From CAG-791 sp002394525 (GTDB taxonomy: Bacteria > Bacillota > Clostridia > Lachnospirales > Lachnospiraceae): DNA of 14,563 nucleotides. Within the stretch, counting starts at the first letter, position 1, and each line of letters starts with the position of its first letter. Positions 6,304 through 12,607 of this stretch are shown piece by piece. The stretch spans positions 1 through 14,563 of the forward strand of contig CAMNFJ010000070.1 of NCBI GenBank assembly GCA_946536955.1, given 5' to 3'. The position numbers and the translations under genes were made by a program. The notes beneath the pieces are model-generated. The model worked only from the letters and a program-made list of their open reading frames with translations. It ran no database searches and had not been told where the DNA came from.

Positions 6304-7365
6304 ATGGAACTGCAGAAAAATCCTGTTTTCGAAGAGGATATGCGAATCCTCGGAAGCCTTCCCCTGATGAGGGAGCTGGAGGGAAAAACGGTTTTTGTCA
6401 CTGGGGCGACGGGTCTGATCGGCCAGACGCTGGTCTCCGCCCTGCTCCGCTATGGCGGTGAGGGGCAGGAGGGCAGGGAGCCCATCCATGTGATCGCCAG
6501 TGTCCGCAATGAGGACAAGGCCCGGGGGATCTTCGGGGCGGTCGACAGGGGAAATCTGGAGCTGGCAGTCTCGGATATACACTCCATGCCGACATCCAGG
6601 ATGGAGAGGCCTGTGGACTATGTGATCCATGCGGCCAGCCAGACCTCCAGCCGGGCCTTTGCAGACCAGCCTGTGGAGACGATCTTTACGGCCATTGACG
6701 GGACCAAGAGGGCCCTGGAGTTTGCCCGGAACAACCATGTCCGCTGTTTCATCTACCTGTCCACCATGGAGGTCTACGGGGCGCCGGAGGACGACCGGAA
6801 GATCGACGAGAAGCACGGGACCAACCTGGATACCATGCAGGCCCGCAGCTGCTATCCGGAATCCAAGAGGCTCTGTGAGATCCTGTGCGCCTCCTGGCAG
6901 AAGGAATTCGGGGTCCCGATCCGCGTCGTCCGCCTGACCCAGACCTTCGGACCCGGCGTCCGCTATGACGACGGAAGGGTCTTTGCCGAATTTGCCCGCT
7001 GCGCCATGGAGGACCGTGATATCGTCCTTAAGACCGCGGGCGCGACCTGCCGGTCCTACCTCTATACGGCGGATGCCGCCGCGGCGATACTGACGGTCAT
7101 GCTCAGGGGGCAGGACGGGGAGGCCTACAACGCGGCCAACGAGGCGACCTACTGCAGCATCCTGGAGATGGCCCGGATGGTGGCGTCGGACTGCGCGGAC
7201 GGCCGGATCGCAGTCCGCATAGAGGCGGACCAGGACCCCTCCAAGTTCGGCTTCGCGCCCACCCTGCACATGAACCTGGACACCGCAAAGCTCCGTGCCC
7301 TGGGCTGGAGTCCCCTGAGGACCCTGCCGGAGGCCTACAGACGCATGATGACAGCTATGGAATGA
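6304..7365 (+). CDS. NAD-dependent epimerase/dehydratase (extended SDR family)
   Basis: This 353-aa protein belongs to the extended short-chain dehydrogenase family that acts on nucleotide-sugars, such as epimerases, 4,6-dehydratases and decarboxylases. The NAD(P)-binding GATGLIG motif is at residues 34-40, and the catalytic YxxxK is YPESK (Y184, K188), preceded by LSTMEVYG, which supplies the usual Ser/Thr region. The motif RLTQTFGPGVRYDDGRVF is typical of the substrate half. The ATG at 6304 is preferred over an in-frame upstream ATG at 6196 because GAGGAGGG lies just before 6304 and the extension would run through the terminator hairpin. The GT2 gene follows 13 nt downstream, so the two are probably an operon making or attaching a sugar for a cell-surface glycan. 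The exact sugar cannot be told from sequence. Confidence 0.9.
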   Translation: MELQKNPVFEEDMRILGSLPLMRELEGKTVFVTGATGLIGQTLVSALLRYGGEGQEGREPIHVIASVRNEDKARGIFGAVDRGNLELAVSDIHSMPTSRMERPVDYVIHAASQTSSRAFADQPVETIFTAIDGTKRALEFARNNHVRCFIYLSTMEVYGAPEDDRKIDEKHGTNLDTMQARSCYPESKRLCEILCASWQKEFGVPIRVVRLTQTFGPGVRYDDGRVFAEFARCAMEDRDIVLKTAGATCRSYLYTADAAAAILTVMLRGQDGEAYNAANEATYCSILEMARMVASDCADGRIAVRIEADQDPSKFGFAPTLHMNLDTAKLRALGWSPLRTLPEAYRRMMTAME

Positions 7366-7378
7366 GAGGGATTTTTGG

Positions 7379-8371
7379 ATGGAAAAAGTACTGAGTGTAT
7401 CGATCGCTTCCTATAACGTGGAAAAATACATCCGGAAGGCTCTGGATTCCTGCTGTATTCCCGAGATCCTGGACCGCCTGGAGGTCCTCGTGGTCAATGA
7501 CGGATCCACGGACGGGACCCTGGCGATCGCCAGAGAATATGAGGAAAAATATCCCGGGACCTTCCGCGTGATCGACAAGAAAAACGGCGGCTACGGGTCA
7601 ACGGTCAATGCCTCGATCCAGGCGGCCACCGGCAGGTATTTCCGCCTGCTGGACGGAGATGACTGGTTTGACCGCGACGGACTGATCAGGCTGGTCAATG
7701 AACTCGCGGAGGCGGAGGAGGACATGGTCATCGCCCGGTTCAAGCGCGTGTTTGAGGAGGACGGCCACGAGGAGGTCAGGGACGAGGCTTCGGACATCGC
7801 GGGACCCGTCGTGCGCTTTGACGCCCTGGGGGACCACGAGTGGTTCACCATGCATGCCATCGTCTACAGGACAAAGATCCTGCAGGACAAGGGGATCCGG
7901 CTGACAGAGCACTGCTTCTACACGGACCAGGAGTATGACCTCCTCCCCCTGCCCTGGGTGGATACGGTCCGTATCTTTCCACATGTGGTCTACTGCTACC
8001 GGATCGGACGCGGCGAGCAGAGCGTCAGTCCCGAGGGGCTGGAGAAGCACTACAATGACCAGACCATCGTCCTCAAGCGCCTCTATACGGTCTACCCCGG
8101 AGTGGGAGAGAAGAAGACCGCGAAGGACCGCTATATTTTCAACTACTTTGTCCTGCGGACCTTCCTGCAGATCAAGGTCTATCTGGTGATCTCGAAGTCG
8201 CAGCTGCACAGGCAGGAGCTGATCAATTTCCTGGGCTATCTCAGGCGGGACCAGCCCCTGATCTACAAGGAGCTTCTGCGCACCAGCAAGATCCTCAAGA
8301 TCCTGCTGGCCACCCGTTTTCTGGCCTACGGGATCCTTCACGAGAGGCTCAGACGGGAATATCGCTATTGA
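7379..8371 (+). CDS. Family 2 glycosyltransferase
   Basis: The 330-aa product is a GT-A-fold glycosyltransferase. It has the N-terminal strand LSVSIASYNVEKYI, the nucleotide-binding NDGSTDGT (residues 40-47) and the metal-binding DGDDW motif (92-96). The rest resembles enzymes that transfer sugars during surface polysaccharide or teichoic-acid-like polymer synthesis. No convincing long membrane span is visible; the C-terminus is basic and could associate with the membrane. The ATG at 7379 follows GAGAGGG (7364-7370) with 8-nt spacing and lies 13 nt after the epimerase stop, so co-expression is likely. The gene ends just before a strong hairpin. Donor and acceptor are unknown. Confidence 0.9.
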   Translation: MEKVLSVSIASYNVEKYIRKALDSCCIPEILDRLEVLVVNDGSTDGTLAIAREYEEKYPGTFRVIDKKNGGYGSTVNASIQAATGRYFRLLDGDDWFDRDGLIRLVNELAEAEEDMVIARFKRVFEEDGHEEVRDEASDIAGPVVRFDALGDHEWFTMHAIVYRTKILQDKGIRLTEHCFYTDQEYDLLPLPWVDTVRIFPHVVYCYRIGRGEQSVSPEGLEKHYNDQTIVLKRLYTVYPGVGEKKTAKDRYIFNYFVLRTFLQIKVYLVISKSQLHRQELINFLGYLRRDQPLIYKELLRTSKILKILLATRFLAYGILHERLRREYRY

Positions 8372-8373
8372 CC

Positions 8374-8413
8374 ACAAAAAACGCCGGCCCTGCGGTTTGC
8401 TCCGCAGGGCCGG
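8374..8413. terminator. Bidirectional intrinsic terminator between convergent genes, stronger on the minus strand
   Basis: A perfect 12-bp stem, CCGGCCCTGCGG (8384-8395) with its complement (8402-8413), has a 6-nt loop. On the minus strand it is followed directly by a T-rich tail (the complement of the A-run at 8376-8381), which suits the cytidylate-kinase-like gene. On the plus strand the tail is only TGTTCTGT. The hairpin starts 12 nt after the stop of the glycosyltransferase. Confidence 0.8.
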
Positions 8414-8423
8414 TGTTCTGTCG

Positions 8424-8466
8424 ACCGGCATAATTGTCAGCCGGTTAGGGTCATCCGTGGATGACC
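8424..8466. repeat. Two further small hairpins in the convergent gap
   Basis: ACCGGC (8424-8429) pairs with GCCGGT (8440-8445) across a 10-nt loop. GGTCATCC (8449-8456) pairs with GGATGACC (8459-8466) across a 2-nt loop. Together with the terminator at 8384-8413, three perfect dyads occupy the roughly 100 bp between convergent genes. They may be reserve terminators or 3'-end protection structures. Confidence 0.55.
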
Positions 8467-8475
8467 GGATCGGGT

Positions 8476-9057
8476 TTATCCTTTTTTAATCATATATTCG
8501 ATCAGGTCGACGACATTGTCGATGCCGATCGCGGTGTTGAAGCAGGCATCATAGTTTTTGTAGTCGCCGAATTTGTAGCTGGTGAAGTGGCTGTAGTAGT
8601 CGCTGCGCTCCTCATCCTTGCGCTTGATCAGGTTGGGATAGGAGGCCAGGTCGTCTCCGTATACCTCCTGGGCGCGTTTTTTGCGGAATTCCACGGGCGC
8701 GTAAATAAAGAAGTTGCGGACATTCTCTCTGCCCTTGAGGATATAATCCCCGCAGCTGCCGACGATGACGCAGCTCTCCTTGTCCGCCAGCTCATTGAGG
8801 ACCTTCCTCCTGGCGCTGAAGATCCTGTCCGGGATGGGAATGATGCCGCGGGCGGCATTGATGCCGTAGAAGAAGCCTGACACCTCTTTTTCCGCCCAGC
8901 TCTTGACCGTTTCCTCGCTCAGCCCGCTTTCCTTGGCAAGCATGGTGATAATCTCCTTGTCGTAGAAACCGATCCCCAGTCTCTCTGCCAGCTTCTGGCC
9001 GACCTCGCGTCCGCCTGAACCGTACTGACGGCTGATTGTGATGATACTGTTCGCCAT
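8476..9057 (-). CDS. Cytidylate-kinase-like family protein
   Basis: The 193-aa protein resembles the cytidylate-kinase-like family common in Clostridia (the Pfam Cytidylate_kin2 type), which is distinct from the true Cmk encoded earlier in this window. The N-terminus has the family hallmark ITISRQYGSGGREVGQ followed by LGIGFYDKEII. The loop GSGGRE replaces the normal GxxGxGKS/T P-loop and lacks the lysine. VIVGSCGDYIL and an Arg/Lys-rich lid-like segment (FRKKRAQEVYG, IKRKDEERSDYY) follow. The family has no settled substrate, so kinase activity on a nucleotide is only a guess. The start at 9057 is supported by GGGAGG ending 7 nt upstream; a longer in-frame start at 9129 has no ribosome binding site. 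It is a single-gene unit with its own promoter at 9329-9357 and terminator at 8374-8413. Confidence 0.88.
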   Translation of the reverse strand: MANSIITISRQYGSGGREVGQKLAERLGIGFYDKEIITMLAKESGLSEETVKSWAEKEVSGFFYGINAARGIIPIPDRIFSARRKVLNELADKESCVIVGSCGDYILKGRENVRNFFIYAPVEFRKKRAQEVYGDDLASYPNLIKRKDEERSDYYSHFTSYKFGDYKNYDACFNTAIGIDNVVDLIEYMIKKG

Positions 9058-9328
9058 GATATTACCTCCCTCTTGGAAAATGCGGATGCCTTCTTCTGCA
9101 TAGACAAACCTTCCTTTGGCAACAGGCATAAACCCGGGCGGCCGCTATGACCTGTCGGGAAGCTGCCTATGCAAAGGACAATCGATATCCAGAGACATAC
9201 CCCGCAAACGCTGCTGCTGTTCATAAATCAGGCTTATGAGCACCTCCATGGAAACGAACCACACATTATAATCCCAAAAAGAGATGAAAAGCTGTCAGCC
9301 TGATTGAAACTCTTCATTTCTTAGTTAT

Positions 9329-9357
9329 ATTCTACAATAGAGCCGTTGAGGTGTCAA
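9329..9357 (-). promoter_or_regulatory. Sigma-A promoter for the cytidylate-kinase-like gene
   Basis: On the minus strand a perfect -35 TTGACA (complement of 9352-9357) and a -10 TAGAAT (complement of 9329-9334) are separated by 17 bp. The start is expected near 9322, giving a leader of about 265 nt before the ATG at 9057. The rest of 9058-9328 holds no supported gene. A second TATAAT-like hexamer lies in the leader (complement of 9267-9272) but lacks a good -35 element. Confidence 0.65.
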
Positions 9358-9372
9358 ACTCTTTAAGCAATT

Positions 9373-9408
9373 TGCACATATTATCAGAATTAAGATTAAA
9401 TATGTGCA
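9373..9408. promoter_or_regulatory. Perfect 10-bp inverted repeat upstream of a promoter
   Basis: TGCACATATT (9373-9382) and AATATGTGCA (9399-9408) form a perfect 10-bp dyad with a 16-bp AT-rich spacer. It sits 16 bp upstream of the minus-strand -35 at 9352-9357 and just downstream of the YprB-like stop. It could be a regulator binding site or the end hairpin of the upstream gene. No run of T follows it on the minus strand, which argues against an intrinsic terminator. Confidence 0.55.
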
Positions 9409-9424
9409 TTCACGCAGGCCTTCA

Positions 9425-10561
9425 CTACTGCGGTCTGCCTGTGCCGCCCTTTTTGGGAAAGATGATGTGGCGCAGGACGTAGGAGGCGTAATCGGACAGG
9501 GCCTCCCGGTCCTTCCTGAATTTCTCCGAGAATTCGAAAAAGATTTCCTTATCCTCGTAGCGGCGCTTGAAAAAGGGCGTGCAGTAGAGGTCCCACTGGG
9601 GCAGGTAGGAGGACTGCTTTCTGGTATAGCAGGTTTCGGGCCGGGCCTGGACGCGGCGGTTTTTGTCCACGTAGGAGGCTATATACTTGTGGATGGCCAT
9701 GTCCTCGCCGGGCAGATAGTAGTAGTCCCGGTAGTTGGCGTAATAATACTTCATCTCCTCGGTGTAGAGCGGGATCTTGAGAACGCCGGTCTCCCCGTCG
9801 ATCTTGAGATAGCAGTGGTCGAGCCCGGCATAGATCCTGACCGGCAGGGTAAAGGGGATGGCGAACTGGATCAGCAGCTCCTCTGCCGGGTTTCCCTCGT
9901 GGTCTGTGAAATAATTGGCCTGGGCCTTGCGCACGTCCGCCTTCATTTCCTCCAGATGGGTGAACTGAGCCAGGGGGAGGAGGTCCAGGAGCCCGGAGAC
10001 ATCCGCCTCGTTCCAGGCGGTCAGCTGGTCCAGCAGGGTGGAGGAGGGCAGGGCCAGGTATTTTTTATAGAGCTCGATCATCTCCTTTCCGTCCCTGTTC
10101 TCGGTCCGGCCGGTCTGCAGGGCCTGCTCCAGGGTCTGCTGGCGGTAGTCCGCCAGGCCCAGCAGGTGCCTGTAGGGCGCGATATAGCCATAGAGGTCGA
10201 TGGAGCTCATGGACAGGAAGGAGGACGCCATGTCCTGCATGCCGTGGACCTCGATCCTGGCCCTCAGAAAGGGGAGGTCGAAGCGGTTGCCGTTATAGTT
10301 GATGACATAGCGGAAGCGGCTGCAGTAGATCAGAAAGGAGGAGAGGATTCTTTTTTCATCCAGTCCCGTGTCGTCGAACCACTGGGTCAGCTCCCAACCG
10401 TCGTGCTGCATGCAGATGCAGCCGATCATATAGACCCGGCAGTCCGCTCTTTTGATCCCTGTCGTCGCAAGATCGAGAAAGAGGACATTCCCGGGCTCCG
10501 CGTCGACCCCGGGAAGAGAGACCTGTGCCTGTCTGGAAATGGATTTACTGAAGATCCTCAT
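9425..10561 (-). CDS. YprB-like ribonuclease-H-fold protein, probably with a degraded active site
   Basis: The 378-aa product resembles the YprB-type RNase-H-like (DEDD exonuclease fold) domain in its first 200 residues. Motif I is FLDLATTG: the metal-binding aspartate (D30) is present, but the usual glutamate of D-x-E-T-T-G is alanine (A32, codon GCG at complement 10466-10468). Motif II, NYNGNRFDLPFL, keeps D95. Motif III, WNEADVSGLLDL, keeps D187 but has Trp at the position normally held by Tyr or His. The C-terminal half is a region rich in Tyr and basic residues that I cannot assign. The start at 10561 is chosen over a GTG at 10627 because AGGAGG precedes it by 11 nt. It may be an inactive nuclease that still binds nucleic acid, or an enzyme using a different ligand set. 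Confidence 0.82.
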   Translation of the reverse strand: MRIFSKSISRQAQVSLPGVDAEPGNVLFLDLATTGIKRADCRVYMIGCICMQHDGWELTQWFDDTGLDEKRILSSFLIYCSRFRYVINYNGNRFDLPFLRARIEVHGMQDMASSFLSMSSIDLYGYIAPYRHLLGLADYRQQTLEQALQTGRTENRDGKEMIELYKKYLALPSSTLLDQLTAWNEADVSGLLDLLPLAQFTHLEEMKADVRKAQANYFTDHEGNPAEELLIQFAIPFTLPVRIYAGLDHCYLKIDGETGVLKIPLYTEEMKYYYANYRDYYYLPGEDMAIHKYIASYVDKNRRVQARPETCYTRKQSSYLPQWDLYCTPFFKRRYEDKEIFFEFSEKFRKDREALSDYASYVLRHIIFPKKGGTGRPQ

Positions 10562-10675
10562 GATAAAAAACGCCTCCTGGCGGAATACTTTGTGTTTGAA
10601 AGCTGGTTTACCGTTATAGTTTAACACAAGTTACAGTTCAGACCCACCTGAAATTCGAGGCGTTTTTGAGCGGTC

Positions 10676-10699
10676 TTCAGCGAAAAAACCCGAGTTGAA
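10676..10699 (-). repeat. Copy 2 of a short dispersed repeat
   Basis: Read on the minus strand, this 24-bp segment contains ACTCGGGTTTTTT and CGCTGAA and matches 6168-6189 on the plus strand with three inserted bases. It lies upstream of the YprB-like gene, next to the two-hairpin element. Confidence 0.5.
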
Positions 10700-10701
10700 C
10701 G

Positions 10702-10783
10702 GCGCGCGGCGCACGCGGAGCGTATTGGAATCGCCGCGCGCAATGTTACAAGTTCACGCCCTCAATAGGGCGTGAACGGTAAC
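10702..10783. repeat. Two-hairpin palindromic element in the divergent intergenic region
   Basis: The first dyad is GCGCGCGGCG (10702-10711) with CGCCGCGCGC (10732-10741), a perfect 10-bp stem with a 20-nt loop. The second is GTTCACGCCCT (10752-10762) with AGGGCGTGAAC (10767-10777), a perfect 11-bp stem with a CAAT loop, extended outward by GTTAC (10745-10749) and GTAAC (10779-10783). They lie between divergent genes, where terminators are not needed, so a REP/MITE-like element or a protein binding site is plausible. Confidence 0.65.
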
Positions 10784-10821
10784 TAACACAAAAAGGTATA
10801 GGCGGGGATGTCGTATTTTCT

Positions 10822-10850
10822 TTGTGCTATGCATGGATTTGTGGTATAGT
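10822..10850 (+). promoter_or_regulatory. Sigma-A promoter for thrC
   Basis: TTGTGC (10822-10827) and TATAGT (10845-10850) are separated by 17 bp, and a TGG triplet directly before the -10 forms an extended -10 element. Transcription should begin near 10857, giving a leader of about 150 nt before the thrC ATG at 11006. Confidence 0.6.
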
Positions 10851-10881
10851 AAGAAATTGGCAAATATTCATTTGTGCATTC

Positions 10882-10966
10882 GGGACCGGTGCAGAACGGC
10901 TGCCGTGGTCTGCGTCCGCGAGGTCCCCGTTTTTTTCTCAGGCCTTTCAAGGGGCGGCCCCGCCCC
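10882..10966 (+). promoter_or_regulatory. Structured thrC leader, candidate attenuator
   Basis: GGGACC (10882-10887) can pair with GGTCCC (10922-10927), which is followed after CG by seven T residues (10930-10936), as in an intrinsic terminator. Inside lies a second stem, GCAGAACGG (10891-10899) with CCGT (10903-10906) and TCTGC (10909-10913). The same GGAC can instead pair with GTCC (10914-10917), so two mutually exclusive folds exist. A further hairpin, GGGGCGG/CCGCCCC (10951-10966), lies 21 nt before the ribosome binding site. No T-box signature and no Thr-rich leader peptide is visible. Regulation is inferred from structure alone. Confidence 0.45.
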
Positions 10967-11005
10967 CCGGCAGGCACATTTCAAGATGGAGGTAATACTG
11001 CAGAT

Positions 11006-12493
11006 ATGAAAGAAATATTATATAAGAGTACACGGTCCGACAGTCAGCCTGTGCCCGCCTCAAAAGCCATCCTGATGGGCCTGGCCCAGGACGGAGGCCT
11101 TTTTGTCCCCACGGAGTTCCCGGAGCTTGACGTGAGCCTGGAGGCGCTGGCCGGCATGGATTACCGCCAGGTCGCCTATGAGGTCATGAAGCTGATGCTC
11201 TCCGATTTTACGGAGGAGGAGCTCAGGGGCTGCATCGCCAGGGCCTACGACAGCAAATTCGATACGGACCAGATCGTGCCTCTGAGAAAGGCTGACGGTT
11301 CCTGGTATCTGGAGCTTTTCCACGGGCCCACGATCGCCTTCAAGGACATGGCCCTGCAGATCCTGCCCCATCTGATGATCACCTCCGCCCGCAAGAATCA
11401 GGAGGACAAGGAGATCGTCATCCTGACCGCCACCAGCGGGGATACCGGCAAGGCCGCCATGGCAGGCTTCGCGGATGTCGCAGGGACCCGGATCATGGTC
11501 TTTTATCCCAAGGACGGGGTCTCCTCCATCCAGGAGCGGCAGATGGTGACCCAGAAGGGGGACAACACCCGCGTGGTCGGTATTCGCGGAAACTTTGACG
11601 ACGCCCAGAGCGCGGTCAAGGAGATCTTTGGAGACGAGGACCTGCGGGCGCAGATGGCGGACAGGGGCTTTGCCTTCTCCTCCGCCAACTCCATCAACAT
11701 CGGCCGCCTGGTGCCCCAGATCGTCTACTATGTCTATGCCTATTCCAGACTGGTCGCGGACGGCAGCATCAAGGCGGGGGACAAGGTCAACTTCGTCGTG
11801 CCGACCGGAAACTTCGGCAACATCCTGGCCGCCTACTATGCCGCCCGGATGGGCCTGCCGGTCGGAAGGCTGATCTGCGCCTCCAATTCCAACAAGGTCC
11901 TCTTTGATTTCTTTGAGACCGGGACCTATGACCGCAACAGGGAATTCATCCTGACCAGCTCCCCCTCCATGGACATCCTGATCTCCAGCAATCTGGAGCG
12001 GCTGATCTACCACATCAGCGGCAGCGATGCCGCAAAGACCGCGGCCCTCATGGGAGACCTGAGCAGCAAGGGCGTCTACGGGATCACGGACCGGATGCGC
12101 GAGGACCTGGCCCTCTTCTGCGGGGGCTACGCGACGGAAGAGGAGACGGCTGCTGCCATCCGCAGGCTCTACGAAAAGGAAAGCTATGTCATCGATCCCC
12201 ACACGGCCGTCGCGGCCCACGTCTATGACAGCTACCGCGAAAAGACCGGGGACCGGACACCCACGGTGATCGCCTCCACGGCCAGCCCCTTCAAGTTTGA
12301 AAACAGCGTCATGCAGGCCCTGGGCGAGCCCTCGGACCTCCCTGACCTGGAGCTGGCGGACCGCCTGAGCGCCAAGTCCGGCGTGGCGGTTCCCGAGGCC
12401 GTGAACATCCTGCGCACGGCTCCCGTCCGCCACAATATCGTCTGTGAAAGAGACGGCATGAAGGCGGAAGTGAAAAAATTCCTGGGCATGTGA
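11006..12493 (+). CDS. thrC: Threonine synthase
   Basis: This PLP enzyme converts O-phospho-L-homoserine to threonine in the cytosol. The 495-aa product has the family start (STRSDSQPVPASKAILMGLAQDGGLFVP), the PLP-lysine motif FHGPTIAFKDMA with K113, the SGDTG motif (144-148), and the phosphate/PLP-binding PTGNFGN (266-272). The length fits the long form of the family (about 460-500 aa). The ATG at 11006 is preferred over in-frame upstream GTG codons from 10874, because the family N-terminus begins here and GGAGG (10988-10992) precedes it, though at a long 13-nt spacing. It is transcribed alone from the promoter at 10822-10850 through a structured leader, and a hairpin follows it. No other threonine-pathway gene is in the window. 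Confidence 0.95.
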   Translation: MKEILYKSTRSDSQPVPASKAILMGLAQDGGLFVPTEFPELDVSLEALAGMDYRQVAYEVMKLMLSDFTEEELRGCIARAYDSKFDTDQIVPLRKADGSWYLELFHGPTIAFKDMALQILPHLMITSARKNQEDKEIVILTATSGDTGKAAMAGFADVAGTRIMVFYPKDGVSSIQERQMVTQKGDNTRVVGIRGNFDDAQSAVKEIFGDEDLRAQMADRGFAFSSANSINIGRLVPQIVYYVYAYSRLVADGSIKAGDKVNFVVPTGNFGNILAAYYAARMGLPVGRLICASNSNKVLFDFFETGTYDRNREFILTSSPSMDILISSNLERLIYHISGSDAAKTAALMGDLSSKGVYGITDRMREDLALFCGGYATEEETAAAIRRLYEKESYVIDPHTAVAAHVYDSYREKTGDRTPTVIASTASPFKFENSVMQALGEPSDLPDLELADRLSAKSGVAVPEAVNILRTAPVRHNIVCERDGMKAEVKKFLGM

Positions 12494-12540
12494 TCCGGGC
12501 ACGGAAAATATCTGACGGCGGACGATACACGTTGTAAAAA

Positions 12541-12570
12541 CCGGGGCTGCCCCTTGCCGGACAGCCCCGG
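12541..12570 (+). terminator. Hairpin after thrC, probable terminator
   Basis: CCGGGGCTG (12541-12549) pairs with CAGCCCCGG (12562-12570) in a perfect 9-bp stem with a 12-nt loop. The plus-strand tail GTACATTTAT is a weak T-tract, while the minus-strand side has five T residues. It lies 48 nt after the thrC stop. Termination on the plus strand may be leaky, and no good promoter for the next gene is seen after it. Confidence 0.6.
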
Positions 12571-12607
12571 GTACATTTATCTCATGATCTATTGACAATT
12601 GGAGAAT

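Noticed and set aside
6244..7269. A 341-codon open frame antisense to the epimerase
   Set aside because: The epimerase has clear GxxGxxG and YxxxK motifs; the antisense frame has no family signal and no ribosome binding site that I can see.
9145..9249. A 34-codon minus-strand open frame in the leader of the cytidylate-kinase-like gene
   Set aside because: Its ATG has no Shine-Dalgarno (the GGAGG overlaps the start codon itself), and the sequence shows no regulatory codon run. Nothing beyond an open frame supports it.
9404..10624. A 406-codon plus-strand open frame opposite the YprB-like gene
   Set aside because: The minus-strand protein has recognisable RNase-H-fold motifs and AGGAGG before its start. 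The plus-strand translation is Val/Leu/Gly-rich shadow sequence.
10857..11005. T-box riboswitch before thrC
   Set aside because: I looked for the T-box antiterminator signature (AGGGTGGNACCGCG-like) and a specifier loop. The hairpins present do not contain it.
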